A DNA stretch of 64,000 nt from Clostridiales bacterium (lineage in GTDB: Bacteria; Bacillota; Clostridia; Christensenellales; Aristaeellaceae), in assembly GCA_015056365.1 (NCBI GenBank), contig SVGM01000006.1:93931-157930 (forward strand), given 5' to 3'. Below are positions 32,786-40,944 of this stretch, piece by piece. Below the pieces are notes generated by a model, which saw only the letters and a list, made by a program, of their open reading frames with translations, did not search any database and was not told where the DNA came from. Every line of letters starts with the position of its first letter. The stretch's first letter is position 1. The position numbers were made by a program, and so were the translations under genes.

Positions 32786-34408
32786 ATGAACAACATGAAA
32801 AAACTGCTTGCCGCGGCGCTGTGCCTGTGCATGCTGCTGGGTCTGGCTTCCTGCCAGAAGGCCGCCGAACCCGTGGTGGAGACCGTTGTCGTCACCGAAG
32901 CTCCCGTGGAGACCGTCGAAGTGACCGAGACCACCGAGGCCACCGAGACCGTTGAAGAAACCGAAACCGCCGAAGTGACCGAGACCGTCGAAGAAACCGA
33001 AACCACCGAAGCCGTGGAAGTTGCGGCTCCTGCTGCCGATGCTGAGCCCGTTGCCGAGACTGCCGAAGTGACCGAGACCGCTGAAGTGACTGACGTGCCC
33101 GCCATCCCCGAACTGGATGACGCCGAAGTCATCGCTACCGTCAACGGTAAGGAGATCACCTGGGCTGACGCCAAGGTTTTCTACGATGATTATATCCTCA
33201 ACTACAGCCCCTACTATGACATGACCCAGCAGGAGAACGTGGACCTGTTCCGCTCCGTCTCCATGCACAATGCCATGGTTTATACCGTGCTGATGCAGAA
33301 CGCCGAGCAGATGGGCCTGGCCCCTCTGAGCGAGCAGGACGCCCTGGATGCTGACGCTCAGGCCGACGCCATCTGGCAGAGCAACCTGGATTACTATGTA
33401 TCCGGCATGTATGGCGATATCACTGACGAGACCCAGCTGGCTGCTGCCTACGAAGAAGCCGTCGCTTATTTTGGCGAGATGGGCATCACGCAGGAAAGCA
33501 ACCGCAAGGACTACCGCGAGTCCATCATCCTCAGCGGCCTCTTTGACGTGCTGACCCAGGATGTGACCGTCAGCGACGAGGACGTGGAGAAGGAATATCA
33601 GCGCCTGCTGGCCGAGGATCAGGCTCTCTATGAGAACGATCTGGAAGGCTATGTGAGCTACAACAGCTATGTGGACCAGAACAACATGATGGCCATGTAC
33701 TACGGCGGCGAAACCATGGACTATGCCTGGTACCGCCCCGCCGGTTTCCGCAACGTGCAGCACATCCTGCTGTCCGTTGATGAAAGCCTGATGCAGGACT
33801 ATCAGAACAAGCAGGCCCAGCTGGAAGAGCAGATGTCCTCTGAAGAGGGCGACGCTGCTGCCGCTCCTGTGACTCAGGACGACGTGAACGCTGCCAAGCA
33901 GGCCATTCTGGATTCCCAGAAGGACAAGATCGACGAGATCAACCAGCGCCTGGCCAACGGCGAGGACTTTGCCGCTCTGATTCCCGAGTACACCCTGGAC
34001 AGCGATAACATTTACGAAGTGTCCGTTGCCAGCACCAACTACGTTCCCGAGTTCGTGGAAGCTGCTTTCAGCGTTGACAACGTAGGCGATGTGTCCGCTC
34101 CCTATATCAGCCAGTTTGGTATCCACATCGTTAAGTATGTGTCCGACGCTCCTGCCGGCCCCCTGGAGATGACCCCCGAGCAGCGTGAACTCAAGCGTCA
34201 GAGCCTGCTGGAGGCCCTCAAGAACGATCTGTATGCCACTAAGGTGGACGAGTGGATCGCCGCTTCCACCATCGAGTACACCGGCGTGATCCCCGCTTAT
34301 GAGGATCTGCTGGCTGCCGATACCGCTGAGACCGAAACCACCGACGTGACCGAGACCACCGAGGTCGCCGAGACGGAAGAGACCGTGGAAACCACCGATG
34401 CTCAGTAA
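32786..34408 (+). CDS. PrsA-like foldase lipoprotein (PPIC-type peptidyl-prolyl isomerase)
   Basis: A 540-residue lipoprotein that should help exported proteins fold outside the membrane. The lipobox Leu-Ala-Ser-Cys (cysteine near residue 23) follows a short hydrophobic signal. Residues about 30-100 are a Thr/Glu/Val low-complexity stretch built from Glu-Thr-x-Glu-x-Thr units, and a similar tail closes the protein. Between them lie a SurA/PrsA-like helical domain (from Ala-Thr-Val-Asn-Gly-Lys) and a parvulin domain starting Val-Gln-His-Ile-Leu-Leu and ending Phe-Gly-Ile-His-Ile-Val-Lys, with a helical insert. ATG 32786 is favoured by the signal peptide and a GAAAGGA box upstream. Confidence 0.88.
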   Translation: MNNMKKLLAAALCLCMLLGLASCQKAAEPVVETVVVTEAPVETVEVTETTEATETVEETETAEVTETVEETETTEAVEVAAPAADAEPVAETAEVTETAEVTDVPAIPELDDAEVIATVNGKEITWADAKVFYDDYILNYSPYYDMTQQENVDLFRSVSMHNAMVYTVLMQNAEQMGLAPLSEQDALDADAQADAIWQSNLDYYVSGMYGDITDETQLAAAYEEAVAYFGEMGITQESNRKDYRESIILSGLFDVLTQDVTVSDEDVEKEYQRLLAEDQALYENDLEGYVSYNSYVDQNNMMAMYYGGETMDYAWYRPAGFRNVQHILLSVDESLMQDYQNKQAQLEEQMSSEEGDAAAAPVTQDDVNAAKQAILDSQKDKIDEINQRLANGEDFAALIPEYTLDSDNIYEVSVASTNYVPEFVEAAFSVDNVGDVSAPYISQFGIHIVKYVSDAPAGPLEMTPEQRELKRQSLLEALKNDLYATKVDEWIAASTIEYTGVIPAYEDLLAADTAETETTDVTETTEVAETEETVETTDAQ

Positions 34409-34420
34409 TTACGAATAAAC

Positions 34421-34457
34421 AAAACGCCCCTTCGGAGCACATCCGAGGGGGCATTTT
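34421..34457. terminator. Terminator of the PrsA-like gene
   Basis: AAAACGCCCCTTCGG pairs with CCGAGGGGGCATTTT with few mismatches, flanked by A and T runs. Confidence 0.8.
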
Positions 34458-34489
34458 GTATGGTCATCAATGTGGGGTGCAAGGGGATC

Positions 34490-34632
34490 ATTTCCGCAAT
34501 CTCAGTGGTTATTCTGGGCACTGACCGTGCTCAGATTGACGACAGGGGATCGCTAACGCCTTCGGTGTTGTGCCAACAGGGCACGCGCTTCCCTCCGTCA
34601 CCTGCAGGGGGTTGGGTCAGCCCAACATGCCC
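34490..34632. repeat. Dispersed repeat family A, reverse copy
   Basis: Read on the minus strand it gives GAGGGAAGCGCG, then ACAACACCGAAGGCGTTAGCG, then GAGCACGGTCAGTGCCCAGAA in the same order and similar spacing as at 380-485 on the plus strand. The hairpin near 34514-34534 keeps its pairing. Confidence 0.7.
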
Positions 34633-34633
34633 C

Positions 34634-34715
34634 CTTGCGCCGTGTAACGGTGCAAAGAGTGGGTCCAGGGCCTCAAGCCCTGGCGGGGCATGGGGCAGAG
34701 CCCCAAAACCATGCG
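34634..34715. repeat. Composite palindromic repeat (family B)
   Basis: Hairpin TTGCGCCGTGTAACGGTGCAA, linker AGAGTGGGT, hairpin CCAGGGCCTCAAGCCCTGG, CGGGGCAT, hairpin GGGGCAGAGCCCC. Same layout as 3086-3172, with paired changes in the stems. It lies downstream of the small secreted protein on the minus strand. Confidence 0.8.
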
Positions 34716-34732
34716 CCGCAGCGCCGGCCGCC

Positions 34733-35140
34733 TTACGGGGCGACGATATAGCCGAAGGTATAGATCTGCTGGTCGCTGAGGGCATCCTCAAGGGCGATCT
34801 CCATATCCACAAAGCTTTTGAGCTCGTCGTTATACACGCCGATGTACCAGTAGGAGCCGTCCGGCTCCGGATCGGCAGCCACACCGCCGACCGTCATCAG
34901 GCGGTAGCCGTCAACCGTCTTCTCCACGCTGATCAGTTCCAGCTCCACAAGCGCCTCCATCATGGTCTCCTGATCTGTATAGACGTTATACGCCTGCACC
35001 TGCTCCTGGTTGTAAACCACCACCAGCTGCAAAAAATACTTGCCCTCGCCCAGAGTGGTCCACAGGTTTTCTTCGGCGGCGGCAATGGTGCAGGCTGCCA
35101 GCATCAGCAGCGCCAGCAAAAACGCCAAGCATTTTTTCAT
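34733..35140 (-). CDS. Small exported protein, DUF4430-like
   Basis: A 135-residue protein with signal peptide Met-Lys-Lys-Cys-Leu and a possible lipobox Leu-Ala-Ala-Cys (13-16). The mature part contains Thr-Met-Met-Glu-Ala-Leu-Val-Glu-Leu, then Val-Gly-Gly-Val-Ala-Ala, then Gly-Ser-Tyr-Trp-Tyr-Ile-Gly-Val-Tyr-Asn, an order that resembles the beta-grasp DUF4430 domain of surface proteins. Ligand unknown. ATG 35140 has better spacing from AAAGGAG than ATG 35146 two codons before. The family match is by eye and moderate. Confidence 0.65.
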   Translation of the reverse strand: MKKCLAFLLALLMLAACTIAAAEENLWTTLGEGKYFLQLVVVYNQEQVQAYNVYTDQETMMEALVELELISVEKTVDGYRLMTVGGVAADPEPDGSYWYIGVYNDELKSFVDMEIALEDALSDQQIYTFGYIVAP

Positions 35141-35341
35141 TGTCATCGGCTCCTTTCCATCGCGCCCGAGGGGCGGGAGTTTCCGTGATTGCTGGTTTCA
35201 GTATATCGCGATTGCCACAAGGTGTCAATTTTAGGGGCGCTTCACCAATGTAACGATTCTGGCAAGAATGGAAATGATTTTTCTCGTTTTCGTGGTATGA
35301 TTCTCTTGTAGCTACGAACTGGCGAAAGGAGGCGGCTATCC

Positions 35342-36631
35342 ATGGACGTGCGGGAGATGATGCAAGGCAGCATCGACTACATAGAGCAAAACCTGAAAGC
35401 AGAGCTGAACGCAGGCGAGCTGGCCGAGCGCGCAGGCTTCTCCATGTTTCACTATTACCGCCTGTTTCAGGCAGCTACCGGCATGCCCGTGATGCAATAC
35501 ATCCTGCGGCGCAGGCTGCTCCACGCCATCTATCACATCCATCTGGGCCAAAAGGGGATCGACGCTGCCTTAAACTACGGCTTTGATACCTACGCCGGCT
35601 TCTACCGGGCCTTTCGGAGGATGTTCGGCTGTACGCCGGCCCAGTTTCTCAGGCGGTACAAGGCCCGCGAGCCTGCACCGCCCAACCTGATCAAGGAGGA
35701 ACATATCGTGATTACCCATCAGAAAGCCATGGATATGCTGCGGCATTGGGGGCTGACCGACCAGCCTGTCGCGGATATCTTTTACGAGGGCACCGGCAAC
35801 CACAACGACAACGCCTATTACGTAGGCGACGCCTATGTGCTCAAATTTACGGCCAACCTGGGCAGGCTGAAGAACCACATTGCCCTCTCCAAAGCTATTG
35901 CCCAGGCCGGTCTGAGCAGTTCCATCCCCGTCCCGGCCGAGGACGACCAGGAGATCCTTCAGGATGGAGAGCTGTTCTTCTGCCTCACCAGGCGGATCCC
36001 CGGCCGGCAGCTGGCCGCAGACGCCCTCTATCAGCCCCAGGGCGCGGACGTGGCCCAGCGCATCGGGCAAAGCATCGGCAGGCTGCACAGGGCGCTTTGC
36101 ACCGTGGAAGCGCCGGTTCAAAAGGCGTCGTTGAATCCGGACTGGGCGCTGTCCGGTGCAAAGCACGTACCCGGGCTGGACGAAGCCTTCTGCGCCGCCG
36201 CCCTGGAGACCATGAAGCAACTTTATCCTAAGCTGCCCCGGCAGATCATCCACCGCGACCCCAACCCCGGCAACCTCATCAGCGACGGCGAACAATGGGG
36301 CTTCATCGACTTCGAGCTGTCGGAAGAAAACGTGCGCATCTTTGATCCCTGCTACGCCGCCACCGCCATTCTCTCGGAAACCTTCTTTTCGGACGATTCC
36401 GCCCGGCTGGAGCAGTGGCTGGCCATCTACCACCGCATCATGCAGGGCTACGACCAGGCCGCCGTCCTCACACCAGAGGAGCGCAGGGCTGTTCCCTACG
36501 TGCTCTTTGCCAACCAGCTCTGCTGCGTGGCATGGTTCGCCCAGCAGGATCGTTACCCCGAAGCCTTCGAGGTCAACAAGCGCATGACCCGCTGGATCGC
36601 CCGGTACTTCGATCAGCTCACGCTGGCGTAA
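35342..36631 (+). CDS. AraC-type DNA-binding domain fused to an APH-family kinase
   Basis: A 429-residue two-domain protein. Residues 1-105 form an AraC/XylS double helix-turn-helix (Glu-Leu-Ala-Glu-Arg-Ala-Gly-Phe-Ser, then Tyr-Gly-Phe-Asp-Thr-Tyr-Ala-Gly-Phe-Tyr-Arg-Ala-Phe-Arg-Arg and Gly-Cys-Thr-Pro-Ala-Gln-Phe). Residues about 140-420 are an aminoglycoside phosphotransferase/choline kinase fold: lysine in Val-Leu-Lys-Phe, catalytic loop HRDPNPGN (304-311) and the Phe-Ile-Asp-Phe-Glu metal motif. It may phosphorylate a small amino-alcohol or antibiotic and sense it. The usual order in the family is separate genes; this fusion is uncommon. ATG 35342 follows AAAGGAGG. Confidence 0.85.
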   Translation: MDVREMMQGSIDYIEQNLKAELNAGELAERAGFSMFHYYRLFQAATGMPVMQYILRRRLLHAIYHIHLGQKGIDAALNYGFDTYAGFYRAFRRMFGCTPAQFLRRYKAREPAPPNLIKEEHIVITHQKAMDMLRHWGLTDQPVADIFYEGTGNHNDNAYYVGDAYVLKFTANLGRLKNHIALSKAIAQAGLSSSIPVPAEDDQEILQDGELFFCLTRRIPGRQLAADALYQPQGADVAQRIGQSIGRLHRALCTVEAPVQKASLNPDWALSGAKHVPGLDEAFCAAALETMKQLYPKLPRQIIHRDPNPGNLISDGEQWGFIDFELSEENVRIFDPCYAATAILSETFFSDDSARLEQWLAIYHRIMQGYDQAAVLTPEERRAVPYVLFANQLCCVAWFAQQDRYPEAFEVNKRMTRWIARYFDQLTLA

Positions 36632-36639
36632 GGGGTGAG

Positions 36640-36690
36640 CAAGGGGCGCCGCCCCTTGACCCCGGCAGGAGGCATCCTGTACCTCCGATG
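36640..36690. repeat. Family B hairpin remnant
   Basis: CAAGGGGCGCCGCCCCTTG followed by ACCCCGGCAGGAGGCATCCTGTACC. The same pair (GGGGCG-CGCCCC stem, then CCCGGCAGG) occurs at 57243-57283 after trpB. Confidence 0.55.
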
Positions 36691-36825
36691 AAAGCGCCGG
36701 CCCCGCAAACGGAAAAATACATAACAGTAAGTGACGCGGCAATGGATATTGACGTGTCACTTATTGCATATTCAAACGATCTATGCAATAATTCGTTAGA
36801 TACATTGATAGCCGGAGGAAAAAGC

Positions 36826-37434
36826 ATGGCAGTCTATTTGATTGGTGGTTCGCCTTGTAGCGGGAAAAGTACGATCGCAATGGCGCTTTCGGCGAAATAT
36901 GATTTGCATTACTTCAAGGTTGACGATCATTTGGATAAATACATCAAAATGGGAGCCATGGACAAGAAAAAATGCTGTACAAGAGTTGAAAAAATGACTC
37001 CTGAGCAAATCTGGATGAGGGATCCGCTGGTACAGTGTGAAGAAGAACTGTTGATTTACGAAGAGATATTTGATTATATCCTGGCAGATTTAGAAAAGTT
37101 GGATTGCAACGCCGGAATCATTACGGAAGGCGCCGCTTATTTACCGATATTAGCAAAGCGACAGAGTATACCGGCCAATAGGTATATCTCTATTACCCCG
37201 ACAAAGGAATTTCAAGTTTTCCATTACAAGAAAAGAGAGTGGGTTCCTTACGTTCTTGCTGAATGCAGCGATAAAGCAAAAGCCTTTGAAAACTGGATGG
37301 AGAGAGATGCCTTGTTTGCAAAGGCGGTACAACAGCAATGCAATGAATTGGGATATGCCTCACTCATGAATCACGGAGAAAGATCCGTGGATGAACTCGT
37401 TGACAGCGTTGCTGCGCATTTGGGATTGGGATGA
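36826..37434 (+). CDS. P-loop kinase-like protein (AAA_33 type), low GC
   Basis: A 202-residue protein with an N-terminal Walker A Gly-Gly-Ser-Pro-Cys-Ser-Gly-Lys-Ser-Thr, typical of small-molecule kinases of the AAA_33/gluconate-kinase class, and a Leu-Ile-x-x-Glu-x-x-x-Asp middle. The DNA is far richer in A and T than the genes around it, with codons such as AAA, GAA and ATA, which suggests transfer from a low-GC Firmicute. ATG 36826 follows GGAGGA; a longer frame upstream overlaps the end of the AraC-kinase gene in another frame and is rejected. Substrate unknown. It ends before a strong terminator. Confidence 0.8.
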   Translation: MAVYLIGGSPCSGKSTIAMALSAKYDLHYFKVDDHLDKYIKMGAMDKKKCCTRVEKMTPEQIWMRDPLVQCEEELLIYEEIFDYILADLEKLDCNAGIITEGAAYLPILAKRQSIPANRYISITPTKEFQVFHYKKREWVPYVLAECSDKAKAFENWMERDALFAKAVQQQCNELGYASLMNHGERSVDELVDSVAAHLGLG

Positions 37435-37494
37435 AAATCCACAGGGACATGTTTTGAAGGACGCATGTCTAATGGGGCAACCCCTCATACAGTG

Positions 37495-37530
37495 CAAAAC
37501 GCCAAACTGCGAATACAGTTTGGCGTTTTG
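37495..37530. terminator. Bidirectional terminator between the kinase and dnaA
   Basis: A perfect 15-bp stem CAAAACGCCAAACTG (37495-37509) with 37516-37530, A run before and T run after. Confidence 0.9.
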
Positions 37531-37572
37531 TGTTTTATGAATGCATGTGTATGGTGCAGGCTTTTTGGTTTC

Positions 37573-38901
37573 TTACTTGACGTCCTTGATCTGGCGGCGG
37601 ATGTCGTCCAGCAGACCGGTGAGGCTGGGGGAGACCTTCATGGATTTCTCCACCTTCTCGATGGACGAAATGACGGTGGAGTGGTGCCGACCGCCAAAGG
37701 CTTCGCCGATGCGGGTCAGGCTGAGGCCCATCATCTCGCGACTGAGATACATGGCGATCTGCCGGGGCACGGTCACCTGATGGCTGCGGCGGGGGCTCTT
37801 GAGATCGTCCACGGTGATACCGTAGTAGGCGGCCACCGCTTCCTGGATCATCTCCACGCTCAGGGGGCGGCTCTCGGTGCGGTTGAACAGCTCCCGCAGG
37901 GCCTCCTTGGCCAGCTGCATATCCACCGGGCGGCGGGTCAGACCGGAGTAGGCGATCAGGCGGGTCAGGCTGCCTTCCAGCTCGCGCACGTTGGTGTCGA
38001 TCTTCTCTGCGATCAGCTCCAGTACGTCGTCCCCGATGATCAGCCGTTCATATTCCGCCTTCTTGCGCAGGATGGCCAGGCGGGTCTCAAAGTCCAGACG
38101 CTGGATGTCCGCGATCAGACCGCCTTCAAAGCGGCTGCAAAGGCGCTCCTCCAGCTTCTGGATCTCCTTGGGCGGCTTGTCGCTGGTCATGATGATCTGC
38201 TTGCCGGCGTCCTTGAGGTGGTTGAAGGTATGGAAGAATTCTTCCTCCGTGCCGTGCTTGCCTGCGATAAACTGGATATCGTCCACCATCAGGATGTCGG
38301 CGTTGCGGAAGCGGTCGCGGAACTGCTGGTTGCTGTTGCTCTGCATGGCCTTGACCATCTGGTTGGTGAATTCCTCGCTGGTGATGTAGACGATGTTCAT
38401 CTCCGGGTACAGCTCATGAGCATAGTGACCCACGGCATGCAGCAGATGGGTCTTGCCAAGACCAACGCCGCCGTAGATAAACAGCGGGTTATAGGCCTGA
38501 GAGGGCACCTCTGCCACCGCCAGACACACTGCATGGGCAAAGCGGTTGCCGTTGCCCACAACGAAGGTATCGAAGGTATATTTGGGATTGAGGTTTTCCA
38601 GGGTGGCGGAGCTGCTTTGCTCCTCCAGCTGGTGGGCCCGCTGCTCCAGTTCCTCGCCGCACAGCAGCTCCACCTGAATGGTTCTGCCTGCTGCAGCGCA
38701 AACCGCGTCGGTGATCTGGGGCAGGAAACGCTTGATTCCGATGTCGATCATCAGCCGGTTCACGCACTGCAGCAGCATGCGGTCTCCAATCAGCGCATAC
38801 GGCTTCAGCGCTGACATAATCCATGTTTCATAGCTGACCTTGCTCATCTCCTCCTGCAGCGTGATGCAGGCCGAAGACCATACCCGTTCGACCTCGGACA
38901 T
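37573..38901 (-). CDS. dnaA: Chromosomal replication initiator DnaA
   Basis: Binds DnaA boxes and opens the origin. The 442-residue protein has the N-terminal helicase-loading domain, a short variable domain II, the AAA+ core with Walker A GGVGLGKT (144-151), Walker B Ile-Leu-Met-Val-Asp-Asp-Ile-Gln-Phe, Arg-Phe-Glu-Gly-Gly-Leu, and the C-terminal DNA-binding domain with Gly-Gly-Arg-His-His-Ser-Thr-Val. ATG 38901 is preferred to ATG 38955: it follows AAAGGGG and gives the usual start (Met-Ser-Glu-Val). The upstream ATG also overlaps a DnaA box. dnaN is not adjacent here. Confidence 0.97.
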   Translation of the reverse strand: MSEVERVWSSACITLQEEMSKVSYETWIMSALKPYALIGDRMLLQCVNRLMIDIGIKRFLPQITDAVCAAAGRTIQVELLCGEELEQRAHQLEEQSSSATLENLNPKYTFDTFVVGNGNRFAHAVCLAVAEVPSQAYNPLFIYGGVGLGKTHLLHAVGHYAHELYPEMNIVYITSEEFTNQMVKAMQSNSNQQFRDRFRNADILMVDDIQFIAGKHGTEEEFFHTFNHLKDAGKQIIMTSDKPPKEIQKLEERLCSRFEGGLIADIQRLDFETRLAILRKKAEYERLIIGDDVLELIAEKIDTNVRELEGSLTRLIAYSGLTRRPVDMQLAKEALRELFNRTESRPLSVEMIQEAVAAYYGITVDDLKSPRRSHQVTVPRQIAMYLSREMMGLSLTRIGEAFGGRHHSTVISSIEKVEKSMKVSPSLTGLLDDIRRQIKDVK

Positions 38902-39240
38902 ATCGACAACCCCTTTGTGGTATAAAATCTGTATATATGCTTTTGCGTTTTCCACATCTGTTAAGGTGTTCCCGCCTCAAATGTGGAAAAACTGCGATTT
39001 GTGGAAAAAAAATCGCGCTTCATAGCGAGGCATGGCTTATCATATCAAAGGCAGGGGGATTTGGCAAGTGCCGTAAACATTTCCCTTTTGCATACCCTCC
39101 CCCGAAAAAACCGCCGAAAATCCCATGTCTTGTGCGTGGAAAAAGTCGAACCACTAGACATTGCGCTTGACATTTTGAAAATGTATAAATCTATCATAAT
39201 TTCTACATAATTATTAAATTCTTAATTTCTTATTACCAGA
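38902..39240. other. oriC: Probable replication origin (oriC)
   Basis: Between divergent dnaA and a conserved-looking gene. DnaA-box type sequences: TTTTCCACA at 38948-38956, its reverse TGTGGAAAA at 38982-38990 and 39000-39008, and CGTGGAAAA at 39135-39143. These are followed by an AT-rich tract at about 39166-39236 (runs such as ATAATTTCTACATAATTATTAAATTC, over 75 percent A+T by eye) that could be the unwinding element. The gene order, box cluster and AT tract together support an origin; no experimental proof. Confidence 0.8.
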
Positions 39241-39353
39241 CGATGCCATTTTGGTATTTTCCTTTTTCTCTTGCAAGGAATCCGTCGTACCGCCGTAGAA
39301 TTAATGAAGATAGCGATTTTTGTCGATATGGAAAGCGAGAGGGAGGTGAGCGT

Positions 39354-39848
39354 ATGGCAATGCCCGTTACCCGGGAGGAGATTGAGCAGGCGATCATGCC
39401 TCTTTTGGGCTCCATGCTGCTGCAATCCTCCCCTTTGGCAGACGATCTGGCGGAGTTCCTTGGCGCCTACGCTCCCTACCGCCAGTCTCTGCTGGATCTG
39501 CGGGACGAACTGGAAGCCCTTTTGCTCAGGCTGCTGAACCGCTACACCCACGGCAGCATGCTGGTGATCACCGACAGCTACCGTCCCCTGCGCCTGGGCC
39601 GGGACCAGCTGCGCCGCATCGCCGACGATCTCATGGGCGTGCTGTTTGAGAAGTTGACCCCTTTCTCGGCTAATTTCATCAAGCTGAACGACTACAGCCT
39701 GCGCGTACAGAGCCTGACCGCCCTTCGGGTGCTGGTCACACGCTACGCTTCCTTCTATACCGAGGAAGAGCTTCGCTTTATCAAGCAGATGATCCGTGCC
39801 ATTTATCCGCCTCACCGCTATCAGGGCTGGCTGGAGGATGACCGGTGA
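39354..39848 (+). CDS. Conserved-looking cytosolic protein of unknown function next to oriC
   Basis: A 164-residue all-helical protein, without cysteine-rich, membrane or signal segments. The sequence is rich in Leu, Arg and Glu (for example Asp-Leu-Arg-Asp-Glu-Leu-Glu-Ala-Leu-Leu-Leu-Arg-Leu-Leu). ATG 39354 follows AGGGAGGTGAG; a longer open frame back to 39243 would run into the AT-rich origin. I do not recognise the family. Its place beside the origin may hint at a replication or cell-cycle role, but this is only inference. Confidence 0.7.
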   Translation: MAMPVTREEIEQAIMPLLGSMLLQSSPLADDLAEFLGAYAPYRQSLLDLRDELEALLLRLLNRYTHGSMLVITDSYRPLRLGRDQLRRIADDLMGVLFEKLTPFSANFIKLNDYSLRVQSLTALRVLVTRYASFYTEEELRFIKQMIRAIYPPHRYQGWLEDDR

Positions 39849-39906
39849 AGCCGCGCAGCCCGTATGTTCCGCCGCACCCCGGCATATCCTAACCTTGCTC
39901 CGGGCT

Positions 39907-39935
39907 TTGACATCCCTCCGGGGATAAGGTACAAT
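39907..39935 (+). promoter_or_regulatory. Sigma-A promoter of murB
   Basis: TTGACA (39907-39912), 17-base spacer, TACAAT (39930-39935). Near consensus, 30 bases before murB. Confidence 0.88.
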
Positions 39936-39964
39936 CAATTATTCTCATTTTCAGGAGGTGCCCC

Positions 39965-40924
39965 ATGGATAACCAGCTGCTGGATACGCTCGTCAAACAG
40001 CTTCGGCAGAGCCTGCCTTCCCAGCAGGTGATCCCCGGCGCCCCCCTGAGCCGCTATACCACCCTGCGTCTGGGCGGCCCGGCCGACGTGCTGTGCAGCG
40101 TTTCCACGGTGGAGCATCTTTCCGCTGCCCTGGCCGCCGCCAGTGAGCTGGACGTACCGGTGACGATCATCGGCAACGGCTCCAACCTGCTTGTCAAGGA
40201 TGGAGGCATCTCCGGCCTGGTGATTCATCTGGGCGACAGCTTTTCTGCCGTCACCGAGCCCACGCCCCTTCCCGACGGCCGTTTTTCCCTGACAGCGCAG
40301 GCAGGCGCAACCCTGCAGAAACTGTGCAATGCCGCCGCGGACCATGGCCTGACCGGACTGGAATTTGCCTTCGGCATTCCCGGCACGGTGGGCGGCGCGG
40401 TCTACATGAACGCCGGCGCTTACGGCGGCGAAATGAAGGACGTGCTTCACAGTATCACCGCTATGGACTTTGACGGCCGCACCCGGGTCTATTCCGCCGA
40501 TGAGCTGGAGCTGGGCTACCGCCGCAGCCGTCTGATGAGCCAGCCGGCAGTGGTCACCTCTGCCACCGTGGCGCTCTCCTCGGGAGACGGCGAGACCATT
40601 CGTACCGCCATGCGGGAGTTTTCCCAGCGCAGGCGGCAGAAACAGCCCATTCACCTGCCCAGCTGCGGCAGCACCTTCAAGCGCCCCGAGGGCCATTTCG
40701 CAGGCACCCTCATCGAAGGCTGCGGCCTCAAGGGCTTCCGTATCGGCGGCGCCAGCGTATCCACGCTGCACGCAGGCTTTCTGGTCAACGATCAGGAGGG
40801 CACCGCCGCAGATTATCTGGCGCTGATCGCACATGTGCAGCGCACCGTATTGGAACAAACCGGCATTCAGCTGGAGCCTGAGGTCCGTATCCTGGGCCAG
40901 GACGCTCCCGTCAGCGCCGTGTAA
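39965..40924 (+). CDS. murB: UDP-N-acetylenolpyruvoylglucosamine reductase
   Basis: FAD enzyme that makes UDP-N-acetylmuramate, the second step of the muramyl branch of peptidoglycan synthesis. The 319-residue protein has the FAD-binding Thr-Thr-Leu-Arg-Leu-Gly-Gly-Pro-Ala-Asp, Ile-Gly-Asn-Gly-Ser-Asn-Leu-Leu and Gly-Ile-Pro-Gly-Thr-Val-Gly-Gly-Ala motifs, and Pro-Ser-Cys-Gly-Ser-Thr-Phe-Lys near the active site. ATG 39965 follows CAGGAGGTG. It is probably cotranscribed with rapZ 20 bases downstream. Confidence 0.96.
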   Translation: MDNQLLDTLVKQLRQSLPSQQVIPGAPLSRYTTLRLGGPADVLCSVSTVEHLSAALAAASELDVPVTIIGNGSNLLVKDGGISGLVIHLGDSFSAVTEPTPLPDGRFSLTAQAGATLQKLCNAAADHGLTGLEFAFGIPGTVGGAVYMNAGAYGGEMKDVLHSITAMDFDGRTRVYSADELELGYRRSRLMSQPAVVTSATVALSSGDGETIRTAMREFSQRRRQKQPIHLPSCGSTFKRPEGHFAGTLIEGCGLKGFRIGGASVSTLHAGFLVNDQEGTAADYLALIAHVQRTVLEQTGIQLEPEVRILGQDAPVSAV

Positions 40925-40944
40925 CATACAAAAGGAGAATGACG

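Noticed and set aside
36415..36825. Upstream extension of the P-loop kinase
   Set aside because: The frame overlaps the AraC-kinase gene; the Walker A lies right after ATG 36826, which has a good ribosome site.
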